Positions 8,573 through 16,640 of a DNA stretch of 64,000 nt are shown one piece after another. Below the pieces are notes generated by a model. It was not told the DNA's origin and did not search any database. It saw only the letters and a list, made by a program, of their open reading frames with translations. The number at the start of each line of letters is the position of its first letter. Within the stretch, counting starts at the first letter, position 1. Position numbers and translations under genes: made by a program. The stretch comes from Phenylobacterium sp. SCN 70-31 (GTDB taxonomy: Bacteria; Pseudomonadota; Alphaproteobacteria; Caulobacterales; Caulobacteraceae). Where the stretch lies: contig NZ_MEEX01000018.1 of the NCBI RefSeq assembly GCF_001724605.1, forward strand, positions 19,678-83,677, written 5' to 3'.

Positions 8573-8758
8573 CTATCCGGCCCGTCGGCAGAGATCGGCG
8601 ACGAAGCGCCCCTGGCTGAAGATCTCGACTTCCTCGCAATCGGGATCGAGCGCGAGCAGCGCCTCCGCCTCGCGTACGGCGTCCTCGACACCACCCTGCA
8701 CCGCGACAAGGCCCGGCCAGGACAGATCCTGCCCCAAAGCACTCAGAACGAACTTCAT
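8573..8758 (-). CDS. Small hypothetical protein (61 aa)
   Basis: The start at 8758 is preceded by GGGGGGCGTC, a good ribosome-binding site. The product MKFVLSALGQDLSWPGLVAV... ends in VADLCRRAG. It is short, acidic and mixed alpha/beta, with an 'EEVEIFSQGRFVADL' strand-like end. The layout (strand, helix 'EDAVREAEALLAL', two strands) resembles small DUF2188-type or YcfA-like folds, but I cannot assign a family. It terminates at the shared hairpin to its left. Confidence 0.55.
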   Translation of the reverse strand: MKFVLSALGQDLSWPGLVAVQGGVEDAVREAEALLALDPDCEEVEIFSQGRFVADLCRRAG

Positions 8759-8888
8759 GACGCCCCCCACAGCCCGGCCACACGTTACCCAAGCTTGGCC
8801 TTGGGGCCAACCCGAAGAACGCCGTCAGACGCAATCCGACGCCCGTCCCACACCGCCGTCGGGCCTGGTCTCCCGGCCGACGCCGATC

Positions 8889-10274
8889 CTACGCGCCGTG
8901 GACGATACGCCCTCCGATCAGGGTCATGCGCACGGCGTCCGCCGAAGGCTCGGCCAGGGCCTGCGCCAGCGGACGATCCAGCAGGACGAGGTCGGCCGGC
9001 GCCCCGGCCGACACCCGCCGCGCCTGCCCGCCGGGATCGCGCGCGGTCCCTAGGTAAAGCTCCAGTGCGGCGCGCGGGAGCAGCGCCTCGTCCGCCCCTA
9101 GCGCCAGGCCGGCGGCCGTCCGCCGGTCACCGGCCGCCGCGATCCCCGCCCAGGGATCGGGCGCGGCGTAGGGCGCGTCCGAACTGGCGGCCAGGGCCAC
9201 GCCGCCCGCCCGGAGGCTGGCCAGACGGTAGAGGTCGCCCCGGTCGGCGGGGTCGGTTTCGCGCAGGTAGCGGTCGCCGCGCTCGCGCACGAAGGCGGGC
9301 TGACTCACCACCGTCAGGCCCAGGTCGCGCAGGGTCGGGATGGCGTCGGCTGGGATCACGCTGCCGTGCTCGATCCGGTCGCCGAGCCGCGCGCCGGCGG
9401 TCGCGAACGCCGCCAGGGTCAGCGCCAGTTCCGCCGCCGTCACGCAGTGAACGGCGACGGCGCGCCCGTCCCGCCGCGCCGTCGCGATGCGCGCGACGAA
9501 ATCGTCCAGGTCGATCAGGTCGGCGTCGTCCAGCAGCACCTTCACCGGCCCCACGGCATAGGCGGCGTCGGCCGCCGCCGCCAGCGGCCCGCCGCTCATC
9601 AGCACGAGGCGCTGCGGCAGGTCGCCCGCGCGGTGCGCCTCGGCCAGCCCGGCGGCGGCCGTGGCGTCGGTCGTCACGCTGGCGTCGGTCAGGCCGGTCA
9701 CCCCCATCGCGGCCAGTCGCGCGCCCAGGGGCGCCAGCGGCGGCAGGCCCCCTTCCCTCTTCGACCCCAGTTTCGCCCGCAGCCAGGCGTCGCCGCGCCA
9801 CAGATGGCCCGCCGCGCGATCCAGCCCCGCCGGGTCGTCGCCGGCCGGCAGCGCGGCGAGCGCGCGGCTGTTCAACACCCACAACGCCCCGGTCTGGTGC
9901 TGCACCCGCACGGGATGATCCGGCGCCAGCCGATCCAGCGCCGTGCGATCCAGATCGCCCATCTGCGCCTCGTGCCAGCCGACGGCGCGGAGCCAGCGCC
10001 CCGCCGGGCGGGCCGTCGTAGCCTCTGCGATCCGCCGCGCCAGGTCGTCGGGATCGCGGGCGGCGAAGAGATCCAGGGACGCCTCGCGCGCCGCCAGCGC
10101 CAGGATATGGATGTGGTGGTCCCACAGTCCGGGGATCAGCGCGCCGCCCCGGCCGTTGATCTCGTCGGGCGCGCGATGCAGGCGTTCGCCGACGGCGGCG
10201 ATGCGGCCGCCCTCGATCCGCACGTCCAGGCCGGATCGCCCCGCCACCTCCACATTGCGCAGGATCAGGCCCAT
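8889..10274 (-). CDS. Amidohydrolase family protein (cytoplasmic)
   Basis: This 461-aa amidohydrolase starts at ATG 10274, ten bases inside the preceding CoA transferase gene, so the two are probably translationally coupled. It has no signal peptide. Residues 1-45 form the N-terminal beta-sandwich (MGLILRNVEVAGRSGLDVRI); the metal-binding HxH is in LIPGLWDHHIHIL near residue 52; later ligand regions are VAVHCVTAAELALT, DRIEHGSVIP and LAASSDAPYAAPDPW. It belongs with YtcJ-like enzymes. As last gene of a CoA-thioester operon it may hydrolyse an amide or cyclic precursor, or a ring-opened product. The substrate is unknown. Confidence 0.85.
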   Translation of the reverse strand: MGLILRNVEVAGRSGLDVRIEGGRIAAVGERLHRAPDEINGRGGALIPGLWDHHIHILALAAREASLDLFAARDPDDLARRIAEATTARPAGRWLRAVGWHEAQMGDLDRTALDRLAPDHPVRVQHQTGALWVLNSRALAALPAGDDPAGLDRAAGHLWRGDAWLRAKLGSKREGGLPPLAPLGARLAAMGVTGLTDASVTTDATAAAGLAEAHRAGDLPQRLVLMSGGPLAAAADAAYAVGPVKVLLDDADLIDLDDFVARIATARRDGRAVAVHCVTAAELALTLAAFATAGARLGDRIEHGSVIPADAIPTLRDLGLTVVSQPAFVRERGDRYLRETDPADRGDLYRLASLRAGGVALAASSDAPYAAPDPWAGIAAAGDRRTAAGLALGADEALLPRAALELYLGTARDPGGQARRVSAGAPADLVLLDRPLAQALAEPSADAVRMTLIGGRIVHGA

Positions 10275-11290
10275 GCCGCGCGCTCCAGACCGCTGGCGGT
10301 CGCCGCCGACGCCGCCGCGCCGGCCATCGACACCTCCAGGAACGCGCCCCGCCGATCCGCCAGCGCCGTCAGCACGGCGGCCGCGGCGGCGAGCCCCGCG
10401 ACGGGATCGGCCAGGGCGTCGCCCAGGAAGGCGGGCGCGTCGCCGACCCGGCCCACCAGCCCGCCCGCCGCCGCCGCGTCGTCGCCGAACGCCACGCGCA
10501 CGCCCGCCTCGCCGGCCCAGCCATGACCCGTGATCGCCACCCAGACCAGGCCCGGGTTCGTCCCCAACAGGGTGTCGGCGTCCAGACCCAGCGAGGGCAG
10601 CGCCCGCGGCCGCGCGCTGGTGATCAGGACATCGGCCTGGACGATCCGGTCGCGCAGGCCCGCCTGTCCCGCGGGTGTCGCCAGGTCGAGGGCGAGTTCG
10701 GCCTTGGCCCCGTTCAGCGCCTTGTGAAAGCCGGGCGTCGTCGCGCGCGTCGGATCGGGCCGGCGAACGCTCTCCACCTTCGTCACCGCGCCGCCCGTCG
10801 CCGCCAGGATCGCCCCGCACAACGGCCCCGCCCACAGCGCGGAAAGGTCCACCACCCGCCAGGCGTCGCGTGCGACGCGGTCCTCGCCATGCCGCAAGGC
10901 CCGCACCGCCGGCGCGCCCGCCGCCTCGCCCACCCGGCTGGCCGGCAACCCCAGCAGCGCCGCCCGCTCGACCAGCGCCGCGCACGAGTGGTCCGCGGCA
11001 CGCGCCTCGACCAGATCCCAGGCGTCGCCCGTTTCGCCGGTCAGCAACCAGGCGGGTATCAGGTCGCGGTCTTCCTCGCGGGCCAGGTTCAGCGCCATCC
11101 AGCCGTCGGCGGCGCGCACCAGGCGGCAGGCGCCGTTGGGCGAGACGCGGCCGCCCGGCGGTCCCAGCGGCAGATGCCCGGCCCGGTCCAGCACCCCCAG
11201 GTCCTGCGGCCGCACCGTCTCGCCGACCCAGGCGGTCAGGCGCTCGACGCCCTCGCAGAGCGCGTCCAGGGCCGGCCGGATCGCGCTCAC
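10265..11290 (-). CDS. CaiB/BaiF-type CoA transferase, apparently circularly permuted
   Basis: This 341-aa protein opens with a GTG at 11290 that overlaps the crotonase stop (GTGA). It is a class III CoA transferase with its parts in unusual order. Residues about 40-125 (PNGACRLVRAADGWMALNLA, then LVERAALLGLPASRVGE) resemble what is normally the C-terminal half. The canonical N-terminal start, RVVDLSALWAGPLCG, is found only at residues 145-159. The catalytic-Asp region follows at Asp295 (DALADPVAGL), 148 residues further on. In the normal-order paralogue at 36538-37776 the matching motifs are at residues 14 and 173. All expected elements are present, so this looks like a working rearranged enzyme, not a pseudogene. 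Confidence 0.8.
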   Translation of the reverse strand: MSAIRPALDALCEGVERLTAWVGETVRPQDLGVLDRAGHLPLGPPGGRVSPNGACRLVRAADGWMALNLAREEDRDLIPAWLLTGETGDAWDLVEARAADHSCAALVERAALLGLPASRVGEAAGAPAVRALRHGEDRVARDAWRVVDLSALWAGPLCGAILAATGGAVTKVESVRRPDPTRATTPGFHKALNGAKAELALDLATPAGQAGLRDRIVQADVLITSARPRALPSLGLDADTLLGTNPGLVWVAITGHGWAGEAGVRVAFGDDAAAAGGLVGRVGDAPAFLGDALADPVAGLAAAAAVLTALADRRGAFLEVSMAGAAASAATASGLERAAWA

Positions 11291-12255
11291 ACCGCCACCT
11301 CGTCCACCAGCCGCCAGGCCAGGGCCGTGGCCAGGTCGACCTCGGCGCCGGTCACCGCCATCCAGCAGGTGCGGTGCCGGCCGATCCGCCGCGGGATCGT
11401 CGCCGTGCCCCCCGCGCCCGGGATCAGCCCCATGCCGACCTCGGGAAGTCTGAAGAAGGCGCCCGGCCCCGCGGCGACGCGCGCCGCCGCCGCCGGAACC
11501 TCGATCCCGGCGCCTACGCACGCGCCGTGGACCCGCGCGGTGGCCCGCCCGCCCAGCCGGTGCAGCGCCAGCGCCGGCGACCGCAGGGTGCGCACCAGAT
11601 GCGCCAGGCCCGGATCGCCCGCGCGCCCGAACTCGTCCAGGTCGCCGCCCGCGCTGAACGCCGGCCCCTCCCCGCTCAGGGTCAGCGGCAGGGCGTCGGG
11701 ATGATCGGCCGCGAAGGCCAGGGCCTCGGCCAGGTCGTCCCGCATCCGGGCGTCGAAGGCGTTGCGCGCGGCCGGCCGCGTCAGCCGGACCTCGATCTCC
11801 CGCCCCACGTCCACCCGCACCCGGGGCTGGCCGTCGTCGGGCCGGTCGCGCGACGGGTTCGCCGCCCGCCACGCCCGGAACCCGTCCGAAGCCAGCAGCA
11901 TCGAATAGGCCAGGGATTCCATCGCCAGCGCGGTGTCGAAGGCCACGGCCTCGCTCGCCCGCAGCACCTGTATCAGCGCCGCGGCGGCCGCAGGCTGCGC
12001 CGCTACGGCGGTCTCGAGTTCGGCGACGGCCGCGTCCAGCCGCTGCGGCGCGACCGACACCCACGGCCGCGGCGCGCCGGCCGCCGTGGTCAGCAGGATG
12101 TCGAAGGCCTCCATCGGCCCGAAGGCCAGCGCGCCCTCGCGGTCCACGCCCACCCGCACCACACCGGGCGCGATCTCCGGCGGGGCCTCCGGGCCGAACG
12201 GCGCGACGGCGACGCCCGTCCCGCCAAGGTCGGTCAGGTCGGCGATGAGGGCCAT
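11287..12255 (-). CDS. Enoyl-CoA hydratase/isomerase, apparently circularly permuted
   Basis: This 322-aa protein starts at MALIADLTDL (ATG 12255). Residues about 150-322 carry the crotonase core: oxyanion-hole segment GEGPAFSAGGDLDEF and both catalytic acids, Glu252 (CVGAGIEVP) and Glu272 (RLPEVGMGLIPGAGG). The core stops right after LAWRLVDEVAV, so the usual C-terminal trimerisation helices are missing there. A matching segment instead lies at residues 73-135 (LDAAVAELETAVAAQP ... ALAMESLAYSMLLASDGFR). It aligns well with the C-terminus of the crotonase at 40797-41576. Residues 1-70 are unassigned. The gene is coupled to the likewise permuted CoA transferase downstream. Confidence 0.8.
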   Translation of the reverse strand: MALIADLTDLGGTGVAVAPFGPEAPPEIAPGVVRVGVDREGALAFGPMEAFDILLTTAAGAPRPWVSVAPQRLDAAVAELETAVAAQPAAAAALIQVLRASEAVAFDTALAMESLAYSMLLASDGFRAWRAANPSRDRPDDGQPRVRVDVGREIEVRLTRPAARNAFDARMRDDLAEALAFAADHPDALPLTLSGEGPAFSAGGDLDEFGRAGDPGLAHLVRTLRSPALALHRLGGRATARVHGACVGAGIEVPAAAARVAAGPGAFFRLPEVGMGLIPGAGGTATIPRRIGRHRTCWMAVTGAEVDLATALAWRLVDEVAV

Positions 12256-12328
12256 GTCGCGCACGGGACGGCGGTTCCTGGAGGTCGGACGTCGAGGCCT
12301 AGGCTCAAAGGCCCGCCACGGCAAACCC

Positions 12329-13831
12329 TCAGGCCGGCGCCCGATCCTTGGCCATCTCGGCCTTGAGCTGCCGGCGGAGCAGCTTGCCGGTGTCGTTGTA
12401 GGGCAGCGCGTCCCGGAAGGCCCAGACCTCGGGGACCTTGGTGGAGCGCAGGCGGGCCTTCACCCACTGCGCGAGCTCGTCGGTCGACGGCGCCTCGCCC
12501 TGCGGCACGATCACCGCCGCCACCGTCTCGCCCCACTGGTCGTCGGGCGCGCCCAGCACGGCCACGTCGGCTACGCCGGGATGTTCGCGCAGGACATCCT
12601 CGATCTCACCCGGGCTCATGTTCTCGCCCCCGCGCACGATCACGTCGTCCAGCCGACCTTCGACGAAGAGATAGCCCTCCTCGTCGATGAAGCCGCCGTC
12701 GTTGGTGGCGAACCAGCCCTCGTCGTCGATCACCTTCTTGCCGGCGTACTCTCCCGAGACCTGCTCGCCGCGGACGTAGATCTCCCCAGGCTGGTTCGGC
12801 CCCACGACATTTCCATCGGGATCGCGGATCTCCACCTCCAGGCTGGGCAGCGGCTTGCCCACCGACCCCAGCCGGCGCCGGCCCGCCTCGTCGTCGGCGT
12901 ATATCGCCATGCGGTGGTCGTCCGGCCCCAGGATCGAGATGGTCGAGGACGTCTCGGTCAGTCCGTAGGCGTTGGCGAAGTCCACGTGCGGCAGCAGGTT
13001 CAGCGCCCGCTCGATCACGGGCAGCGGCATGCGCCCGCCGCCGTAGCTGATGGCCCGCATCTCGGGCAGGCTCTCGCCGGTCGTCTCCAGCACGTCGAGG
13101 ATGCGGCCCAGCATGGTGGGCACCACCATCGCGTGGGTAATCCCCTCCTCCACGGCCGCCCGCACCCAGCCCTCGGGCGTGAAGGCGTCCAGATGGACGA
13201 TACGCCGGCCGGAGTAGACCCCCGTCAGCACCGCCGAGATCCCGGCGATGTGATAGGGCGGCACACTGACCAGCGCCGCCTCGCCCTCTTCCGAGCCCAG
13301 GAACTCCACCGTCGAGATCACATAGGACGTCAGGTTGCGGTGACGCAGGATCGCCGCCTTGGGCTCGCCGGTGGTGCCGCTGGTGAACAGCAGCACCGCG
13401 ATGTCGTGGTCCACGTCCAGGAACTGAGCGTCGCAGTCGCCGTGGACCTTGCAGGCCGCCTCGAAGGCGCTGCGACTGACGATGGTCACCCCGTCCACCT
13501 GCCCCAGCCGCGCCACCATGTCGTCGTCCACCACGGCGGTCGACGGCGCCGTGCGCGCCAGCAGCTTCCGCAGGTCGGCGTCGGGCAAGCGGTAGTTGAG
13601 CGGCGCGAACGGCCGCGCCAGCATCCCGGCGGCGAACACGGCCACCGGCAGCGCCGGGCCGTTGAGGCCGACGAAGGCGACGTTGGTCCCGCCGAGTTGC
13701 TCCAGCCAGGCGGCCGCATGGTGCGCCCGCCTGCGGGTCTCGGAGAAGGTCAGCCCCTCGGCCCGCCGGCCCAGCGCCAGCCGGTCCGGCGCCGCGTCGG
13801 CGATCATGTCCAGCAAGAGCGCGGTGTGCAT
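12329..13831 (-). CDS. AMP-forming acyl-CoA synthetase
   Basis: This is a complete 500-aa ANL-superfamily ligase that activates a carboxylic acid with ATP and CoA. Motifs in order: phosphate loop LLFTSGTTGEPKAAILRH (residues about 147-164), A5 motif NAYGLTETSS, hinge region VEGRLDDVIVRGGENMSPGE, and the C-terminal catalytic lysine in NDTGKLLRRQL. It starts four bases after the stop of the small gene at 13836 and is followed after 73 bases by the permuted crotonase. It probably supplies the CoA thioester for that operon. The acyl substrate is not evident from sequence. Confidence 0.9.
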   Translation of the reverse strand: MHTALLLDMIADAAPDRLALGRRAEGLTFSETRRRAHHAAAWLEQLGGTNVAFVGLNGPALPVAVFAAGMLARPFAPLNYRLPDADLRKLLARTAPSTAVVDDDMVARLGQVDGVTIVSRSAFEAACKVHGDCDAQFLDVDHDIAVLLFTSGTTGEPKAAILRHRNLTSYVISTVEFLGSEEGEAALVSVPPYHIAGISAVLTGVYSGRRIVHLDAFTPEGWVRAAVEEGITHAMVVPTMLGRILDVLETTGESLPEMRAISYGGGRMPLPVIERALNLLPHVDFANAYGLTETSSTISILGPDDHRMAIYADDEAGRRRLGSVGKPLPSLEVEIRDPDGNVVGPNQPGEIYVRGEQVSGEYAGKKVIDDEGWFATNDGGFIDEEGYLFVEGRLDDVIVRGGENMSPGEIEDVLREHPGVADVAVLGAPDDQWGETVAAVIVPQGEAPSTDELAQWVKARLRSTKVPEVWAFRDALPYNDTGKLLRRQLKAEMAKDRAPA

Positions 13832-13835
13832 CGGA

Positions 13836-14144
13836 TCAGTCCGACGACGGCAGCTTCTTGGCCTCCTGGGCGCCGATGGCCCGGCCGTCCACCGACAGCG
13901 AACCCGCCCCCGCCTTCGAGCAGAGGACTTCGAGTCCGGTGTCGGCGTCGGAGTAGCGCTTGCCGGCCGCCGAGCCGGCCGCGTGGTCGGCCGACGGCGC
14001 CGCCGAAGGATCGCGCGCCTCGGCGTGCGGGATCACGGATTGGCCGCCGCATTCGAGACTGACGGGCGTCTTGGCCGGGCGGACCACCACGAACTCGGCC
14101 TCGCATACCGCGCTTCTCCAGCGCGAACCCGGCTTCAACTCCAT
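13836..14144 (-). CDS. Conserved hypothetical protein (102 aa), operon leader
   Basis: This first gene of the leftward operon has GGGAG nine bases before its ATG. The product begins MELKPGSRWRSAVCEAEFVV and ends KKLPSSD. It has three cysteines (SAVC, ECGG, VLCSK) spread over two similar beta-rich segments flanking a flexible Ala/Ser/Asp-rich linker. No signal peptide is present. The Cys spacing could bind a metal or simply be structural. I do not recognise a named domain. Its tight linkage to the synthetase (four bases) suggests an accessory part in the same pathway. Confidence 0.6.
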   Translation of the reverse strand: MELKPGSRWRSAVCEAEFVVVRPAKTPVSLECGGQSVIPHAEARDPSAAPSADHAAGSAAGKRYSDADTGLEVLCSKAGAGSLSVDGRAIGAQEAKKLPSSD

Positions 14145-14248
14145 CGCCTCGACTCCCTTTTGGTATTTCGATCTCCTTAGAGCCTGTCGGCCCCGGAGGG
14201 AACCGGCTCACCCCGTCCGTGCGCCGCGACATGCGCGCCGGCGCGCGG

Positions 14249-15277
14249 TCAGTCCAGAAGTCGGCGAAACGCGGGGGACAGTCGCTCGGCGTGGCCCAGC
14301 GGCGTGCGCACCAGCAACAGGGCCGCCACGTCGCGCGCCTCGGCGAAGGCCAGCGCACGTTCAGGCCCCATGACCGTGAGGACGGTGCAGAGGGCGTCGG
14401 CCTCCATGCAGCGTTCGTGGACGACGGTCACCGCCGCCACCTGTCCGTCCACCGGCGCGCGGGTGGCCGGATCGAGCGTATGGCTGTAGCGGCGTCCGCC
14501 GGCCTCGAAACGGCGACGCCAGTCGCCCGAGGTGGCCACGCACAACTCGTGCAGTGCGATCAAGACGGGAGGTTCCTCCAGAGCGGTGTCCGACGTCGCC
14601 TCGGGCGGACGTTCGACCTCCACCCACCAGGGCTCGCCGTCGCCCTTCACCCCGCGGCCGGACAACTCGCCGCCGATCTCCAGGAGGGCGTCGCGGACTC
14701 CCAGCCCGGCGAGCGCGCTCGCGGCGAGGTCGACGCCATACCCCTTGGCGATGCCCGAAAGGTCGAGCGACAGGCCGCCCGGCTGGAGGAGGCGCATCCC
14801 CACCGCGTCGATCTCCAGGTCCCGCCAGCCCGTTTCCGCGGCGGCCAGCTCGGCGACGGACGGGGGCCGGACCACCGCGCCGGGCGGCCCGAACCCCCAG
14901 AGGTCGGTGAGACGGCCGACGGCGGGGTCGAACGCCCCGCCGCTCTCCTCGGCATGCCTCACCGCCGCGCGCACGATCGCCATCAGGTGTTCCCCGACGG
15001 GGACCCAGACGCCAGCGGGCGCGCGGTTGAACCGGGTGATCTCGCTCTCCGGCTCCCAGGTGCTGGCGGCCGCCACCACGGCGTCGCACGCGCCCTGGAC
15101 AACGGCCGTGATGGTCTCGTCCCCCAGGCCGGACGGAGCCCGGGCGCGCAGGCGCCACGAGACCCCCATGGTCGGCCCCTGAAGCACGACGTCGCGGCCC
15201 TCGCGCGGCCGCGCCGCCTCGCGCCCGAGGGCGAGCGGGACGGCGATGCGCCGCGGAGCCGTCGGCTCTGGCCTCAA
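14249..15277 (-). CDS. apbE: FAD:protein FMN transferase (ApbE family)
   Basis: This 342-aa ApbE-type flavin transferase attaches FMN covalently to Ser/Thr of partner proteins. A TTG at 15277 overlapping the DUF4198 stop (TTGA) is my start; GTG 15187 is the alternative. Motifs: LQGPTMGVSW at the front, DLSGIAKGYGVDLAA, CVATSGDW followed by YSHTLDPATRAPVDGQ, and the Mg-binding region EADALCTVLTVMG (Cys where Ser/Thr is common). No clear signal peptide or lipobox is seen, which is odd for a periplasmic system and leaves the compartment open. It is last in an operon with PepSY, DUF2271 and DUF4198 genes. Confidence 0.9.
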   Translation of the reverse strand: MRPEPTAPRRIAVPLALGREAARPREGRDVVLQGPTMGVSWRLRARAPSGLGDETITAVVQGACDAVVAAASTWEPESEITRFNRAPAGVWVPVGEHLMAIVRAAVRHAEESGGAFDPAVGRLTDLWGFGPPGAVVRPPSVAELAAAETGWRDLEIDAVGMRLLQPGGLSLDLSGIAKGYGVDLAASALAGLGVRDALLEIGGELSGRGVKGDGEPWWVEVERPPEATSDTALEEPPVLIALHELCVATSGDWRRRFEAGGRRYSHTLDPATRAPVDGQVAAVTVVHERCMEADALCTVLTVMGPERALAFAEARDVAALLLVRTPLGHAERLSPAFRRLLD

Positions 15278-16086
15278 TCCGGCAGCACCTCTAGCGTGGC
15301 CACATAGCCCGAGCTCTTGCGCGCGCCCGACGCGTCGGCGCCCTGCACCGTCGCTTCCAGCCACCACAGGCCGGCCTCGGGCCAGCTCACCTCGAACACG
15401 CCGTCGGCGCCCGTGGTCACCTTCAGCTCCGGACCCTTCTCGCGATAGCGGACGCCGCCCAGCACGATCTCCACCTCGACGCCCGCCGCCGGCTTTCCGT
15501 CGGTCAGCAGGCGGAAGCGGGCTTTCTCGCTCGCCACCAGGTCGTTGGGATGGGTGATCGGCTCCAGCTCCAGGCCCTTACCTTCGGGCTTCAGCGCCGT
15601 GGTGTTGGGCGCACCGGCGGTGACGAAAGTCTCGACCCGGCGGCTGCTGTACGTGACCTGCACGTCGGTGGCGTCCTTTGGCAACGCGGTCGCCAGTTGG
15701 CCCACCGCGCCGCGCCAGCGCTTGGTCTCGCCGCCCTGCTTGTAGGACGCCATCGCGCCCTCCGAGACATTGGCGATCTTGTAGGTGCCCGGACTGGCGA
15801 GTTGCACGTCGAAGGTCGAGCGGTACTTGCCGGTCGCTCCGTTCTGGATAGCCACGGGCGCGCCATCGGGCCCCACCGCCTTCACGCCGTCCAGACGCAT
15901 GGGCACGTGGTCGGCGTAGAACAGGGTGTTGGACACCGCGCCGTCCACCGTCACCCAGGGCTGGGCGCCGGACAGGACGGTGGCGGACGGGGCCAGCCAG
16001 GAGCGGTGCGCCTGGGCGGCGGCGGGAGCCAGGGCGACGCCCAGAAGGGCGGCCACAGCGGCGAAGCGGAGCGCGGACATCGGCAT
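15274..16086 (-). CDS. DUF4198 domain-containing periplasmic protein
   Basis: This 270-aa exported protein has a signal peptide (residues 1-26, ending AQA) and mature start HRSWLAPSATVLSG. 'AH..WL.P' followed by beta-sandwich repeats is characteristic of DUF4198. The C-terminal part (DGKPAAGVEVEIVLGG, then VFEVSWPEAGLWWLEA) looks like a carboxypeptidase-regulatory or Ig-like fold typical of the family. DUF4198 proteins often accompany TonB receptors or metal uptake genes, and here the gene sits in an ApbE/PepSY operon. No [ST]GA[ST] flavinylation motif is seen. The gene overlaps the ApbE start. Confidence 0.85.
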   Translation of the reverse strand: MPMSALRFAAVAALLGVALAPAAAQAHRSWLAPSATVLSGAQPWVTVDGAVSNTLFYADHVPMRLDGVKAVGPDGAPVAIQNGATGKYRSTFDVQLASPGTYKIANVSEGAMASYKQGGETKRWRGAVGQLATALPKDATDVQVTYSSRRVETFVTAGAPNTTALKPEGKGLELEPITHPNDLVASEKARFRLLTDGKPAAGVEVEIVLGGVRYREKGPELKVTTGADGVFEVSWPEAGLWWLEATVQGADASGARKSSGYVATLEVLPD

Positions 16087-16098
16087 TTCTCCAGAGGA

Positions 16099-16626
16099 TC
16101 AGGGTTTGGCGGTGACGACGACGGCGCCGAGTTCGGTCGCGCCGGCGGCCTGCGCGGGACGGGCCGGCGCCTTGGGCGGCCACGCGAAGGGCACGCGGAC
16201 GACCTCGCGGCCGCCCACTTCTCGCGACGCTTCGACCACGAGGGCGTACTGGCCGGGCGCAAGGCCCGCGAGCTGTGCGCCGGAGAACGTGACCTGATGC
16301 TTGCCCGGCGCCTTGGTGGGGCCGCTGACCCCGTCGGCCGGCATCGTCGCGGTGCGGCCGGCCTTGCGCCACCACTGACGCATGTCCTTCAGCCAGGTGT
16401 TGCCCTCGTTGTTCTTCAGCTTGACGTCGTACCAGACCGCCAGGGTCTTCATGGCCGCCTGATCTGCGTTCTCGATCCAGAGCGCCACATACGGCCGGTG
16501 GTATTCGGCGACCGACAGGCGCGGGATCTCGACGCTGACCGAGAGTTCGGCGGCGTTCGCCGCGGCCGGCGCGGCCGCCAGGCCCGATGCGGCGGCGAAC
16601 AGGGTCCAGGACGGCTTCACGCGCAT
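16099..16626 (-). CDS. DUF2271 domain-containing periplasmic protein
   Basis: This 175-aa protein has a signal peptide (residues 1-26, ending NAA). The mature region contains PYVALWIENADQAAMKTLAV and LKDMRQWWRKAGR, which together are the DUF2271 signature, and an Ig-like closing strand (GQYALVVEASREVGG). DUF2271 proteins are found with PepSY membrane proteins and ApbE in flavin-linked redox operons; their chemistry is unproven. The gene follows the PepSY gene by 14 bases and precedes DUF4198 by 12, consistent with one transcript. Confidence 0.85.
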   Translation of the reverse strand: MRVKPSWTLFAAASGLAAAPAAANAAELSVSVEIPRLSVAEYHRPYVALWIENADQAAMKTLAVWYDVKLKNNEGNTWLKDMRQWWRKAGRTATMPADGVSGPTKAPGKHQVTFSGAQLAGLAPGQYALVVEASREVGGREVVRVPFAWPPKAPARPAQAAGATELGAVVVTAKP

Positions 16627-16640
16627 ACGCAACGCACTCC

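Noticed and set aside
10265..11290. Idea that the CoA transferase is a broken or frameshifted gene
   Set aside because: All expected motifs, including the catalytic Asp, are present once each and in one uninterrupted frame; only their order differs.
12255..12324. Upstream in-frame start for the rearranged crotonase (23 extra residues)
   Set aside because: The added residues are Arg/Pro-rich with no similarity; MALIADL is a cleaner start. The extension would not change the order of domains.
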